Part shown: positions 21,601-33,242 of the stretch, piece after piece
How positions within the stretch are numbered: position 1 is the first letter of the stretch
Layout: each line of letters starts with the position of its first letter
Assembly: GCA_936432065.2 (NCBI GenBank)
Contig: OW386291.2
Location: 17,895,821-17,959,820, forward strand
DNA: 64,000 bases
Reading direction: 5' to 3'
From: Rutpela maculata
Taxonomy: Eukaryota; Arthropoda; Insecta; Coleoptera; Cerambycidae
The notes under the pieces: model-generated
Database searches by the model: none
Told to the model about the DNA's origin: nothing
The model's input: the letters and a program-made list of their open reading frames with translations, nothing else
Made by a program: the position numbers and the translations under genes

Positions 21601-21794
21601 GTTTTATATATTAATTAGTTTTAGGTCCTTGTGGACACATTTTTAATTCTTAAATTAGCTTTTAAGTTTGCCCACGGCGGACATAACACATATAATTATC
21701 CTTTCAGCCGAACCGGGTCCATCCTGTCCAACCATGCATTCACCACGCCACTGCATATCGTGGTTATGTGGTTGACTCCGGGCCGGGTAATGAG

Positions 21795-21866
21795 TGTTTT
21801 AAAGAGTGTTTACCTAACTAGTATATTAGCGCAACCAGATTGGGGCAATAATACACAGAAAGTAGG
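21795..21866 (+). repeat. Fragment of the 54.8-kb palindromic family
   Basis: 'tgagtgttttaaag', 'actagtatattagcg' and 'acagaaagtaggta' match the termini region at 55330-55390 and 56140-56215. It abuts the start of the next LINE fragment directly. Confidence 0.65.
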
Positions 21867-21867
21867 T

Positions 21868-23470
21868 AATTTTGTTTTCGCTCTGGAATTTATCTGGGAC
21901 ATGATCAAATTTCCCTTACGCATTCTCTTTAATATGTCCCTGAAAACAAGAATTTTTCCAACTAATCTGAAAGATGGTGTGGTCACGCCAGTCTATAAAA
22001 AAGGAGGCCCCGAACTAATTGAAAACTATAGATCTATAACTGGGCTAATGAATTTTTCTAAAATTCTTGAAAAAATTGTTGTTAACCAACTTGAATCATT
22101 TATTGCTAAACACAAACTATCATGAGTTCAGGAAAAATCACTCAACATGCACTGCAGCATTCCAACTTGTAGAATTCATCTATAAACCACTAGACGGAAA
22201 CAACTATATATTAGCTTTATTTTTTGATCTTACACGTGCATTTGATTGTGGATAGTGATTTTTTGATAAACAAATTGTTCACGATGGGCATAAGGCATGA
22301 ATGATTTGATAAAGTCCTTTCTGACTGACCGAAAAATTAAAGTTAAAATTGGCCAAGAGTTATCAGACTTCGGATATCTGAAATACGGCGTACCCCAAGG
22401 CAGTGTTTTATCACCACTTTTATTTACGCTTTTCATTAACGGCGTATGAAAATACATCGGGAACAGCATTGATATACAATTAGTTTTGTACGCAGATGAT
22501 ACCACAATCGGCCTATTTGCTTCCTCAGAATATGAGCTATACTGCAAGGCACAAACATCTGAATTCTATAGGTGGTGTAGTAGAAATAAACTTGTTCTTA
22601 ATCCCTCTAAAACTCACTACATAATTTTCTCTAAAAGACGTAAAACTCCGGAATTTCAATTAAAACTTAATGACACCATGTTGGAAAAGTTAGATAATTG
22701 CAAGTTTCTAGGTCTCCATATTGACCACCAGCTAACGTGGGATGCACATGTTGACTTTGTGACCAGTAGGCTAAATTCAACATATTTTGCAATCGTTAAT
22801 CTGAAAAATATTCTTGATACCAAGAACTTAATGAATATCTATTATGCTTTGGCCTACTCTCATTTAAGCTATATGTCGATTTACTGAACTCAGCCGCATT
22901 TTTGTTATACAAAAAAGAATAATACGAAAAAATTTTTCTGTTAACCCAATGGAGTCCTGTAGGCCCATCTTTAAAAAGCATCATGTTCTACCGCTTCCAT
23001 GTATAGTTATTTATGTGGCACTGATTTTCGTTAAAACAAATCAAGGAAAATTCCCACAAAATAATTCAGTGCATGCGCATGATACCAAGTCTAATACCAA
23101 TATTTACATCTCGAATTTCAACTTGTCAATGTATAGAAAGAGTCCTTACTGTTTTTGCAGTCAAATCGTTTGCCCAACTCTCTCAAAGATATTAATCCAA
23201 TAAACAAGTTCAAAAGCCACATTAAGCGCTACCTTCTAGAAAATTGCTTCTACTCTTTCCAGGAATATTACTGCTGAAATTAATTTTACCTATTATACCG
23301 TCTATAAATATTTGAAGTTGTGTACTTTATCTTCAAATTCATTGTGTGACTCACTACTGTCTTTTATTGTTTTTTTATTTATATTTTCCTATGTGTATAA
23401 CTACAATTAATTAATTGACGTTATCAATATCTTTTATAAGATCTTACGACAATAAAGTAATTATTATTTT
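21868..23470 (+). pseudogene. Decayed LINE reverse transcriptase (third family)
   Basis: Plus-strand frames show DGVVTPVYKKGGPELIENYR then NFSKILEKIVVNQLESF (fingers, about 21970-22110). FRKNHSTCTAAFQLVEFIY and LALFFDLTRAFDCG (palm A, about 22130-22250) follow, then YGVPQGSVLSPLLFTLFI (about 22385-22440) and YADDTTIG (catalytic box, 22489-22510). The longest clean piece is 22486-22887: thumb KFLGLHIDHQLTWDAHVDF and YYALAYSHLSY. Later frames give ESCRPIFKK, FNLSMYRKSPY and KSHIKRYLLENCF to about 23270. The 3' end is an AT-rich tail near 23460. At least five frame changes or stops. No endonuclease part. Confidence 0.87.
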
Positions 23471-24032
23471 TATAAATTAAAAAGTTGTGATTGGCTTAAT
23501 ACCTAATAGTATATTATGCAACGACCATTTAATGATGGCTATTAAGACACGAGCATGAGAATTATGAATGCGAATATCTTAATAGCCATTAAATGTGAGT
23601 TTCATACACTATTTTTTCTACCACCAGTCATAATAAAATAGAAAATTAACACTTTACTTCTGAAAAATTATAGATTATAATTTAGGAAATATTTTGGATT
23701 ATTATTTTAATTTCATTTTCACTATCACACATGTTCACTGATTTTAATTGCAAGAAGCACAAAGTTAAACAGTAATACGTGTGACTTGTCAAAATTGATA
23801 AATTTTAGATCTGTCAGATGTTCAAGGCAATAGTTAATATTGACAGAATATTGTTGGGTGTCGCGTTTCTATTGGTTATAAACTTGTATCATAATAGAAA
23901 ATTTGTATCTTAATGAATCTCATTAAAGTAGGTAGGGAATGTCTAATAAACGAATTAAAGCGTGGGATTAGAAAAATATTTTCTAATCGCGACGAAAGCA
24001 AATAAATAAAAAATAATTAACTGTAAAAAATA
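23471..24032. other. Intergenic sequence downstream of the secreted-protein gene
   Basis: A local mirror ('atggctattaaga' / 'tcttaatagccat', about 23532-23592) forms an imperfect hairpin. No ORF or repeat match otherwise. Confidence 0.4.
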
Positions 24033-24038
24033 TTTATT
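24033..24038 (-). promoter_or_regulatory. Poly(A) signal of the secreted-protein gene
   Basis: Forward tttatt, which is AATAAA on the minus strand, lies about 80 nt beyond the stop codon at 24115. Confidence 0.6.
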
Positions 24039-24114
24039 TTTCAATGGTAAAATAATTTTTTCAAGTCTTCATGATTTAGCTTATTTCTATTAATAAATAA
24101 AATTAGACTAGAAA

Positions 24115-26933
24115 TCAATTTGAATATAGTTCAAGTCTTTGAAAGGCAAATGTACTAGGGTCATAAGTATAGACAGGTTCCAGAATGGGCTTCAGGTCTT
24201 GGTAATTAAAATGAGCGAAATATTCCATATTTCGCTGATCATTTCTAGTTGCAAATACGACTTTTTGCAAAAGACCATTAGGATGATAAACATAGTAGAC
24301 TCCTTGTTCATTCGAATCAGTTTCGCTAGTTGGTTCCCTATCGCTATCCAATGGTTCTAATTCATCTGCCAGTTCTATGGCTTCTTTCGACTTGTTACTG
24401 ATTTTATGTTTCCTTCTGTTAAAATGCACTTGCTCTGAATCCGGTTCTGTAGTGGATTCGGTAGGATTTACGTCATCGTAGAGGCACGTAGTTCCCTCAT
24501 GTTTTTCTGGTACTTGCGTAGGATCTAGTTCTGAAAAACATAATAAAAATATTTATTACTTAAATTGGAAAGAGTACATACGTTAAGCATATATATATTA
24601 GCGTCAATTACTTATATCATATTTTTTTTATACAACATAAAAAACCGATGCCCAAGGAATCACTACTTCCACGTCCATATTTTCTATCTAAGTCTCTCAC
24701 AACGTAAAAAATTTTGTATGTGGAAATAATTGTTTATGGAACTTTAATAATATAATATTTGAAATAGCCTACCCCAAAAACCCATAAAACGATATGCCAC
24801 ATCGGTAGTGGGGGGTGAGGATGTTGGAAGGGGGGGGGGTGATAATGGGGGGTGGATGAAGTAAAAACAAGTTTTAAATCCTTTGGTTCTTGTATACACA
24901 CTAAATCTCAATTTTATTTCACCCCTTTTAATAGTGGAGTAGAGGTGGTAATGAGAAAATTTGTTGAAATCTTAGCTTCTTCTATATATACTAAATACCA
25001 ATTTTATGGACTCTTACTTTCTTGATTTACCAATTTACCTCCATTTACCCCAATTTACCCCTCAACCCTTCAACGGAATAAGATCAAAATATCTAGTTCC
25101 AGATCTCGTTAAAATACATACGTGTACCAAATTTCAAGTCAATATCTTAAACGGTTCCAGAGCAATCGTGGACACAAAAAGAGTTACAGACAGACAGACA
25201 AAACGACAGACAGAATTTTCTTTTACTCAAACTTAAAATCTCGACGTTTCATGACATTCTAAGCCTATATGAACAATAATAATTAAAAAAAATTTTTTTG
25301 CCATTCGCGGTGATAATGTTTTTTAATTACTTCTACATCGTTGAAGCATAGTATAGTAATAGTAAAAAAAAATGATTTTTTTTGTTCAGATAGGCTTAGA
25401 GTGCCATGAAACGTCGAGATTTTAAGTTTGAGCAAAGAAAAAATTCTGTCTGTCTGTCAGTCGGTTGGGTTGGGTTAGGTTGTAGCTACTTTTGTGCGGA
25501 CAATTACTTTGAAACGATTTGTGACATTGACTAGAAATTTGATACGCCTATGTAATATAACAAGATATAGAACCGAATAATATTTTGATCTTATTCCGTT
25601 GAAGGGATGGGGGTAAACGGGAATGTATAGGTAAAACAAGCAAAGTAAAAGTCCATAAAACTGGGATATATTGTATGTACAAGAAGCCAGAATCTCAATA
25701 TGTTTTAGGCATCAACCACCCCCAGTACCACCCCCACCTCATTATTAGAGGGGTGAAAAAAATAAAATTGTGATTGAGGATATGTACAAAAACCAAATCC
25801 TCAAAATTTATTTTGACATCAGTCACTCCGATTATCACTCGCACCACATTATTAAAGAGGGTAAAAAAATAAAATTGTGATTTAGTGTGTGTACAAGAAC
25901 CAAAGTTCGTTGTTTTTTTTTGCATCATCCACCCCTACTACCACCCTCGTTACACCCCCATTCCATTATTAAAGGGGGTAAAAAATATTATTATTTTTCT
26001 TTGTACCGAACTTTTATAAACTTTTATGAACTGGAGTGCTTGAATCTAAATTTAATAAAGGGTAGACCCTAGGGAATTACATTCACATTTTCGGTGTGGG
26101 TGGTAATGGGAGTGGTTGAAGCCTTTGGTTCTTGTACACACATTAAGTCACAATTTCATTTTAATAATGGGGTAGGTGTCATAATGGTGGTGGCAGAGGG
26201 GGTGGCTGATGCTAAAAAGAAAAATAATTTCTCGTATGTGCCCTAAATCCTAATTTTACGGAGTCATACTTGCTTTCCTTACCCATTTACCTCAACCCTT
26301 CAACGGAATAAAATTAAAATATAAACTTATTTCAGATCTCGTTATAATACATAAGTGTACTTTTCAAGTTAATATAATTTGTGCATTATTTTTATGTTAC
26401 TATACTTACACTCCACTACGTGGATGAGAAAGTAAAATTATTATTATTACAATGACTTTTTTAAAACCTCTAGGTACTATACTGTATAATTCTTATATCA
26501 TTTATTGCAGGTTTTGTTTAAATGGAATATACACAAACAAAATTAAACATTGATAGATATAGTTCAGATATTTATAATTTAATTATAGTTAGATTTTCAT
26601 AAAGTGGGTGCCTTACTGAACACTAATTTCATGTCGAAGGCGGAAATTTAATTACAATTTTCCGTTGCCTACGAAAGAATATACTAGATGATATATTGTG
26701 CTTTACATAAAATTATTTCTCGTGCAAAAGTAGAAATTCAAGTATATAAAATTCTAATATAAAACCATACCTTCTGGTTGCACTGCAGGCAAATTAAATT
26801 TCTCGCCATTTCTAGACGTGCTTCCTTCAGATCTCTGGTAATAAACATTTGCATAGCTGGGACTGTAAATTGGAGTAAAGTCTTTACTAGACACTGAAAC
26901 TATAGCTATAGCGATAACTACTGTTAACTTCAT
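24115..26933 (-). CDS. Small secreted protein, two exons (26933-26771 joined to 24530-24115)
   Basis: Exon 1 starts at the ATG at 26933-26931 and ends at 26771 before a gtatgg donor. Exon 2 starts at 24530 after ttttttcag and ends at the stop at 24115. Lengths 163 and 416 nt sum to 579 nt, 193 codons including stop, in frame (phase 1). The protein opens with a signal peptide, MKLTVVIAIAIVSVSS. A low-complexity acidic middle rich in Glu, Asp, Ser and Thr follows. The C-terminal module has VYYVYHPNGLLQKVVFATRN and then PILEPVYTYDPSTFAFQRLE. 'YY.YHP.GLLQ.V.(Y/F)AT' plus 'P.YTYDP.TF' recalls a family of short insect secreted proteins of unknown function; I give no gene name. The intron (24531-26770) is filled with F1 repeats. 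No stop or shift is present, so the gene looks functional. Confidence 0.88.
24640..25312 (+). repeat. F1 repeat copy (in intron)
   Basis: Full-length copy: 'aaaccgatgcccaaggaatc', 'acttccacgtccat', two G-rich blocks (24808-24860), 'caatttacccc', 'aaacggttccagagcaatcg', 'acagacagacaaaacgacag' and 'cgtttcatgacattctaagc'. It lies antisense to the host gene. Confidence 0.85.
25322..26000 (-). repeat. F1 repeat copy (in intron, inverted)
   Basis: Runs opposite to the previous copy. The two share 3' ends only ~10 bp apart (tail-to-tail), so the intron RNA could fold into a long hairpin. The start is 'acttctacatcgttg'. Confidence 0.8.
26080..26445 (+). repeat. F1 repeat, 5'-truncated copy (in intron)
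   Basis: Starts in the G-rich part ('ggtgtgggtggtaatggg') and continues to 'atacttacactccactacgtgg', the family terminal block. Confidence 0.7.
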
Positions 26934-26990
26934 TTTGATTTTCTGTGCCTAACACGATATATGTAATGACGATATATTTTTACAATTTTG

Positions 26991-26999
26991 TTATATATA
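26991..26999 (-). promoter_or_regulatory. TATA box of the secreted-protein gene
   Basis: The minus strand reads tatatataa (forward 26991-26999). A TCATTA initiator-like hexamer lies ~30 nt downstream (about 26964-26969), then 30-odd nt of leader to the ATG at 26933. Spacing fits a TATA-driven insect promoter. Confidence 0.6.
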
Positions 27000-27535
27000 C
27001 AACGCGACAAAATACATTGATTGGTTTACATATTAATATTTTATAACAATATTGAAGGTGAATATTATGTTCATGACCTGATGGCCATAGATATAAACAA
27101 ATAATATGTATCGTATAAGGTATAACTGACCTGCACCGACAAAACAAGGATCCGGAGGATGTTAGTGGAATAATATTATGTTTAATGAAGATGCGAGGTT
27201 ACTAAAGTTTGGAATTTTACAGCATTGCCATAATGTAAAAAGACTTGATAGAAAATAGTAATAATAATACTTTTAACTCAGATATCCTGACGGAAAGGAA
27301 AATATTTTTATTTATTGTTCATTGCAGACTTATAAATAATATAAGACATGATACAGAGTCTCGCCACGCCGCACAGTGGGGCAAATAGCTCATTTTTTGG
27401 ACAAGCGATAATTCCCAAGCTTGGAATTAATGAAATTTGAAATTTTTTGTTTTAAACTCTTCGTTATAAAATTGCCTTTAATTCTATCGAGCCCGAATTT
27501 TGGTTTCTAATCTCATTTCTGATCCCCAAATTTTG
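27000..27535. other. Upstream flank of the gene, no other feature
   Basis: AT-rich, no ORF or repeat recognised. It may hold enhancer sequence; nothing specific can be shown. Confidence 0.35.
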
Positions 27536-27539
27536 CTAT

Positions 27540-28140
27540 TCAAAAAACCAAGATAGCGGATCCAATATGGCGGCCATAATATTTTTTTAAATGAGATGTA
27601 CATGCGCAAATTGATAAAAATTGTTACTCAGGGTTTTTAAGGGTTTCTGACCATGAATATGAAGTCTAAATTATGTAATATCATAATCCAAGATGGCGGA
27701 TTCAATATGGCGGATCCAATATGGCGGCCACAATATTTTTTTAAATGAAATGTACATACGCAAATTATTAAAAACTGTTATTTAGGAGGTTTAGGGTCCG
27801 CTGAACATGAATCTGAAGTCTAAATTACGTAATATCGAAATTCAAGATGACGGATCCAATATGGTGTCCGTAAGTTAAAATAGAATGATAAATCAAGAAA
27901 GAAATTGCTAAAATTTGTTACTCAGGGGCTTAATTCGCTAATCTTGTTTCGGATATTTTAGTTTCGTCACTTTGGAAACCATAATATCGGATCCAATATA
28001 GCTGTTATAAATTAAAAAAAAAAAATAAGACGTACATGCAAAAATTATTACAAAATTAGTTCCTAGAGGTTTCTGATTCAGCAGTTAAAATTTCGTAATT
28101 TTGAATTCTAGGGTTGCATTTCCAGTATGTGCTATGAAAT
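27540..28140 (+). repeat. Degenerate tandem array, ~145-bp units
   Basis: 'ccaagat.gcggatccaatatggcggcc' landmarks recur near 27545, 27690, 27840 and 27970. Each is followed by 'aaatga.atgtacat.cgcaaatt', 'ttactcagg' and 'gaatatgaagtctaaatta'. About four diverged units. The 'ccaagatggcgg' phrase also occurs in the loop of the MITE at 12037. Confidence 0.75.
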
Positions 28141-28278
28141 AATTAATCAAAAATTAACCTTAAATGTCCAATCATAGAGTAGTCAAAAGACAAATACTAT
28201 TAGATAATACTATTAGGCAAGAACTATTAACTTTAATTCTAATATTTGATCAAGTCATAAAATGACAGAAAGTAGTAG

Positions 28279-29546
28279 TTAAGTATGTGGAATTGGACGC
28301 AGCGACTTATTGGGCTATTCATTCACATGCATGTTGCTTATGACTAGGAATGCTCAATAAAATATATAATAAACCTCCATCCCATATATTACCAGATTTA
28401 TGGGGGTAAGAACCTTCAAATTTAAAATAATATTTTTATATTACGTCATTTAGTATATTAATAATTAAAGTAAATAATTTAATTTTTGAGGGTGTTGTTA
28501 TTATATCAACCCCTTGTATGACACCTACCAAAATAATCTATATTATTTAAGACTGACATAAGTATCGTGTGTAAAAATTACTGCAAGATCAGATTGGCGG
28601 AAGGTGCTTAAAAAAATATAAACGTAAGTAATGAACAATAACAGAGGCACACAAAAAAAAAATTAAGTGCGAAGACCTAGACCACTGAATTCCTACCCAC
28701 TTAGATGCTAATAATCAAAAAATATACTACTACTACAACTACTTTTAGCTTGGCTCTCAGAAAAAACGTTTGGTACAAAAAAAAATTTTCATAGAATCAG
28801 AATACGCTATCAAAAATGGAGAGTGCCATAAAAAATTCAAAAATTAGTCCCACCCCCCCGCTCATCAGGCTGGGAAACGGAAAATTGTTCTGCTCAAAAG
28901 ATATCAAACTTTTATCTCAGACATTTTTCGCTGGCGTCTCTTCCTGAAGAGATATTACTGTGGATTAATTAAAATGGCCTAACCATATTGTCTACTAAAA
29001 TCAATACTTCTTAGGCTTAATAATTGAGAGCCAAGCTAAAAGTAGTAGTATATTTGTTCGATTATTAGCTTCCAAGTGAGTAGGAATTAAGTGGTCTAGG
29101 TCTTCGCCCATAATTTTTTTTCTGTGCCTGTGTTCATTACCTAGGTTTATATTTTTAAGCATCTTCCACCAATCTGACGTTGAAGTAATTTTTACACACG
29201 ATAATTATGTTAGTATTAAGTAATATAGATTTATTTGGTAGGTGTCACTCAAGATATAAAAACAGCACCCTCAAAAATTTGATTATTTCTTTTATATACT
29301 AAATATCGTAATGGGAATTTTAAAAAAATGTAAAATATAAAGCTATTTTATATCAGCGTCTCCTATTAATTTTATTTAATAATCTTCAATAGTTTTGAAA
29401 AAAAAAATTTTAAAGTTGCCTCCATAACTCTGGTAATATAGGGGATAGAGGTTTATTTTATATTTTATTGAGCATTTCTAGTCATAAGCAACATTCATGT
29501 GAATGAGTAGCCCAATAAGCCGCTGGATCTAATTCCACATACTTAA
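28279..29546. mobile_element. 1.27-kb palindromic element bounded by TTAA
   Basis: Left arm 28279-28770 and right arm 29020-29546 are inverted copies: 'ttaagtatgtggaatt', 'ttgcttatgactag', 'aatgctcaataaaatata' and 'gcggaaggtgcttaaaaa' all reappear inverted. Each terminus is TTAA (28279-28282; 29543-29546). Loop ~250 bp, no coding region. Mid-arm lies an 'agaggcacacaaaaaaaa'-type boundary that is the end of other repeats in the window (32131, 49078). TTAA termini hint at piggyBac-driven mobility; not proven. Confidence 0.8.
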
Positions 29547-29657
29547 CCGGCGAAACAGCAAAATAAATATATAAATATTATAAAAAAATATTACGATTCA
29601 ACAGACTTTTTTGCTGTTAAAAAAAACCGTGCTTGGGAAAAACTAAGGCCAGATTCG

Positions 29658-30026
29658 AGGGGCGAGCGTAGAGGCGACTTCAATGTGAATATCAATTCGA
29701 GCGCGGTTAGTACTTGGATGGGCGACCCACCTATCTTGGGAAAAACAGCGTTCTCGTCCCACCTTCTAGGGGCTTGTATATCAGTGTATACTCGGAAGTT
29801 ACGTAATTTCAGACGAGGATTACGTAGTGGATATACCATCCTTCGGAGGGGATGTAAAGCAGGCGGTCCCTTGTCTATTAAATGTTAGGCAAGTAAAAGA
29901 TCCCTACTCTTCTTAAGGGAAGAGGTTCGGCAAAATTTCCAGGTTGGGGGTAGCTCATCTCCTGGCGTCAGGGATAGGTCTTGGTAGCGGAAATGGGCCG
30001 ACGTTAAATAGCTAAAAAAAAAAAAA
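29658..30026 (+). mobile_element. 5S-rRNA-derived SINE, copy A, perfect target-site duplication
   Basis: The stretch 'gagcgcggttagtacttgga' + 'tgggcgacc' is the 3' half of 5S rRNA, covering the C-box of its internal promoter. The body carries 'gatgtaaagcaggcggtccc', a phrase of the type seen in LINE-derived SINE tails, and ends in poly-A (about 30013-30026). The 13-bp flanks aaggccagattcg (29645-29657 and 30027-30039) are identical. Copy A lacks ~25 bp of the 5S part that copy B keeps. ORFs here are not genes. Confidence 0.88.
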
Positions 30027-30039
30027 AAGGCCAGATTCG

Positions 30040-30950
30040 TGTTCAGCGGCTCAAAATACAGGGGATAAGTGTGCTCAGTACTCCGGCGCAGACCACTTTT
30101 CTTTTTTGTGGGCGTGTGTTTTCAATTAAAAAACAAGGGGTTCCATATAACATAATAGCCTAAAATGCTCTGAGACTTTGTTAAGTGTGTTTAAAGAATA
30201 TTTAAGGCCTTTAGCAACATTAAAATTTTTTCTTTTTCATATTGTTTTTCAGGGTTGAAAATATGGCCATTTTTGTGTTTTTTCGAACTTTAAATAATTA
30301 ATATCTCGAAAACTACCAACTTCAGAGAAAAGTTGCAAGAGACTTCTTTGTTCAAAATAGCCCAAAAAATCGAAAAAAAAATTGTCCGGAGCAAAATAAA
30401 TAATTTTTGCAATTTGTTTAAAAAAAAAATTGACCCATTTTCAGACCTGGCAACATGCAGATTTGTTTTCAGGTGACCCTTTTTTATAAGATTATGCAAA
30501 GAAACCGACTGAGAATATTTTCCCCAACGGGTGCGAAGATATTTCCTGGACTATACATGGATTCAACCATAGTGGAAATATGAAAATTGTTGAATTGGGC
30601 GAAAATATTTAATAAATGAATATATTTGTGGAATCATAATTATAATTTGCTTTTGATGATTGATGATATTTAAATTATTCAAACTACGTATTTCAAATTA
30701 CAGAGATTCATTTTGTATGAAGTTATGAAGGCACATAGCAAAATAATTATTTTATTACTTTGCCAATCATATTATTATATTTATTTTATTAACTTTATGA
30801 ATTTATGTCATAGATATTATATTATCTATTACTTGCTGAGCCCTTCGAAAGTTGAAAAATTATTCTTTGGAGCCACACCTTTGAATTTACTACCAGCACT
30901 CACATTTTCGAGAAATTCACGGTCCTGTTTCAACATATCTCACTTTTACA
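30040..30950. other. No supported feature
   Basis: Low-complexity T-rich sequence. ORFs at 30290-30499 and 30713-31006 have no motif, the latter running into an F1 repeat. Confidence 0.35.
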
Positions 30951-30954
30951 CATC

Positions 30955-31540
30955 CACAAAAAAAACATTTTTTTTTAATTTTTCGAATAGGCTTAGAAGG
31001 TCATGAAACGTCGAGATTTTAAGGTTGAGAAAAAAAATGTCTGCCGATTTGTCGGTTTGTCTGTCTATAACTTTTTTTGTGCGCACGATTACTCTGGAAC
31101 CGATTAAGATATTGACTTGAAAGCTGGTACACGTATGTATTTTAATAAGATCCGGAACTAGATTATATTTTCATTTTTTCTGTTGAAGGATTGGGGGCAG
31201 GGGTAAATCGGGGTAAATGGGGGTCCTAAATAGGTAAATCAAGCAGGTAAGAGTCCAGAAACTTGGTATTTAATATATATAAGAGAAGCTAAGGGCTCAA
31301 ACATTTTTTTGACATTAGCCTCCCTCATAACCACTCCCACCACATAATAAACAGGGTGAAAATAAGTTTATTTTTTACTTCATCCACCCCCACTACCGAT
31401 GTGGGATATCGTGTTATGGGTTTTTGGTGTTTGCTATTGTATTAAAGTTCCATAAACAATTATTTCCACATACAAAATTTTTTCGTTGTGAGAGACTTGG
31501 ATAGAAAATCTGTGGAAATGTGGAAGGGAAATATTACATC
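30955..31540 (-). repeat. F1 repeat copy
   Basis: Inverted full-length-like copy from 'cttagaaggtcatgaaacgt' through 'gtgcgcacgattactctgga' and 'gtgggatatcgtg' to 'gagacttggatagaaaatct'. Its 5' block beyond 'ccacatcc' is degraded. Confidence 0.8.
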
Positions 31541-32130
31541 AGTTTGCATATTTCATTAAAACTGTACTCAATTATATTACCAATAAAACTCAATTAGGTC
31601 CATAATAGTTAAGTAACAATACAGATTGTGAAGCCCAGGCACAGTACTTTGTATTTTTGTAGGAGCTCAAACTTTATTTGTTTGCTATTGTATATGGGAT
31701 TCCAACAAAATTTCATTTAAAATGTGCTGTACAAAATTTACATAGTAAATAAATAAATTATTGATATTATTATATCTTTATTTTGAACTATTACAATTTC
31801 TAGTTTAAAGAAGTAGCTAAAATTGACTAGAATTACTCAACTGATGAAAACCTAAAAGTAATATTATTACTGAATTTATGAATATATTTATTTTAGATAT
31901 GAATATGTTAATAGGTAAAATGAAAACATTCTTTGTAAAGGAGTTTATTAACGTTCGAAGGAAACACAATAATTACTAAACAAAGAGTTGACGAGACTTG
32001 TAATAACCGAAATTCTGGAGAGTCAAGAAAGTTAAAGTTTGTAAATATTTATGAGGATAAAGTTGTCTAAACAATATTCATCTGAATTTTATTAAAGTGG
32101 AAGTTGCAAAACTACTAATATCATTCTACA
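31541..32130. other. AT-rich, no feature
   Basis: No ORF, palindrome or duplicate recognised. Confidence 0.4.
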
Positions 32131-32420
32131 ATTACACAGCCACACAAAAAAAAAGGTGGTCTGGCTTGTAGACCAGACTAGTGTATCCTTATGTATTTGA
32201 ACCCGATGAAACCGAATCCGAAGTCAGAATTATCAGATTGGTTCTTTTTTCACCCCTAACCCCAAAAAAACACCCCCCCAAGAAAAAAAGTGGTCGGGCC
32301 TGCGGATCATCCCAGTGTATCCTTATGTATTTTGTCCCCTTGAAACCGAATCCGAAGTCAGAATTGTCAGATTCGCTCGTTTTCTTTGGGGGTTAGGGGT
32401 GAGAAACGAGCCAGGGCAAG
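32131..32420 (+). repeat. Two tandem ~130-bp units after an ACACAGCCACAC border
   Basis: 'gtgtatccttatgtattt' and 'ccgaatccgaagtcagaat' occur at about 32182/32213 and 32315/32347. The flanking border 'attacacagccacacaaa' recurs at 49078 and, inverted and variant, at 45575 and 29120. The 71-aa ORF is the repeat read through. Confidence 0.7.
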
Positions 32421-33242
32421 AATAGTTCAATTTTGTTCAAGTAAATGACTAGGTAAAGATGCCAATATATATTAACAATTTGACTTATGTGACTCTAGAC
32501 AAAAACTATATTTATCTAGAGTTTACTCCAAGAAAATTGAAGGAAAACACCAAAATGCCCTCGAAATTACCAAGGTTAGATTTAATGTCAAAAGTTATAA
32601 ATAAATTGACCAAAATAGAAATTGTCAATGTACTTTAAATAGTACTACCTGTACCAAAATTCTACTATAAACAATACCTCTGCTAGCAATAAAACGAACA
32701 ATAAAAATCTCTTAACACTGGGACTTTACTCTCGGGGGAATGGAAGACAAAGCCCTTCATGACAAAAATCTAACTCTAAAAAAATTAAGTAGCTTATAAT
32801 TTGTTTTTATTGTCTTTTCTTCTTCTTATCGACTAGGTAGGAAGGAAGGCTATGTATTATGTGAAGTTTTAGAAGAGATATGGATCTGAAGTATTTGATT
32901 AGACTCTATGAAAATATTCCATAAATAATAATCTAAGAGCCAGACCCAAATCAATTCTCTGAATTTACTATTCCTGGTTTTTTGTCAGTTGATTACAGTA
33001 GTTGTGTACACAAACATACTTCGGTCAGTCAAGCGAAATCGAGAGCAGGTATCTCAGGTACGTCTTCAAAGGTGTCATAATTAAGGAGGTAATAAAATGA
33101 ATTTACTATGGCTGAAAATCGTTATGCACATTAGATATTGCATATAAATAACAGTTATGTCAGTCAGTCAGTTGAATGTGGGGACGGAGCTGGTCAGTCA
33201 GCCCCAATGTATGTACAAAAAATAAATAACGTGCAATTCATT

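Noticed and set aside
29658..30026. 5S rRNA gene or plain 5S pseudogene
   Set aside because: Only the promoter-bearing part matches 5S; a SINE body, poly-A and target duplications follow.
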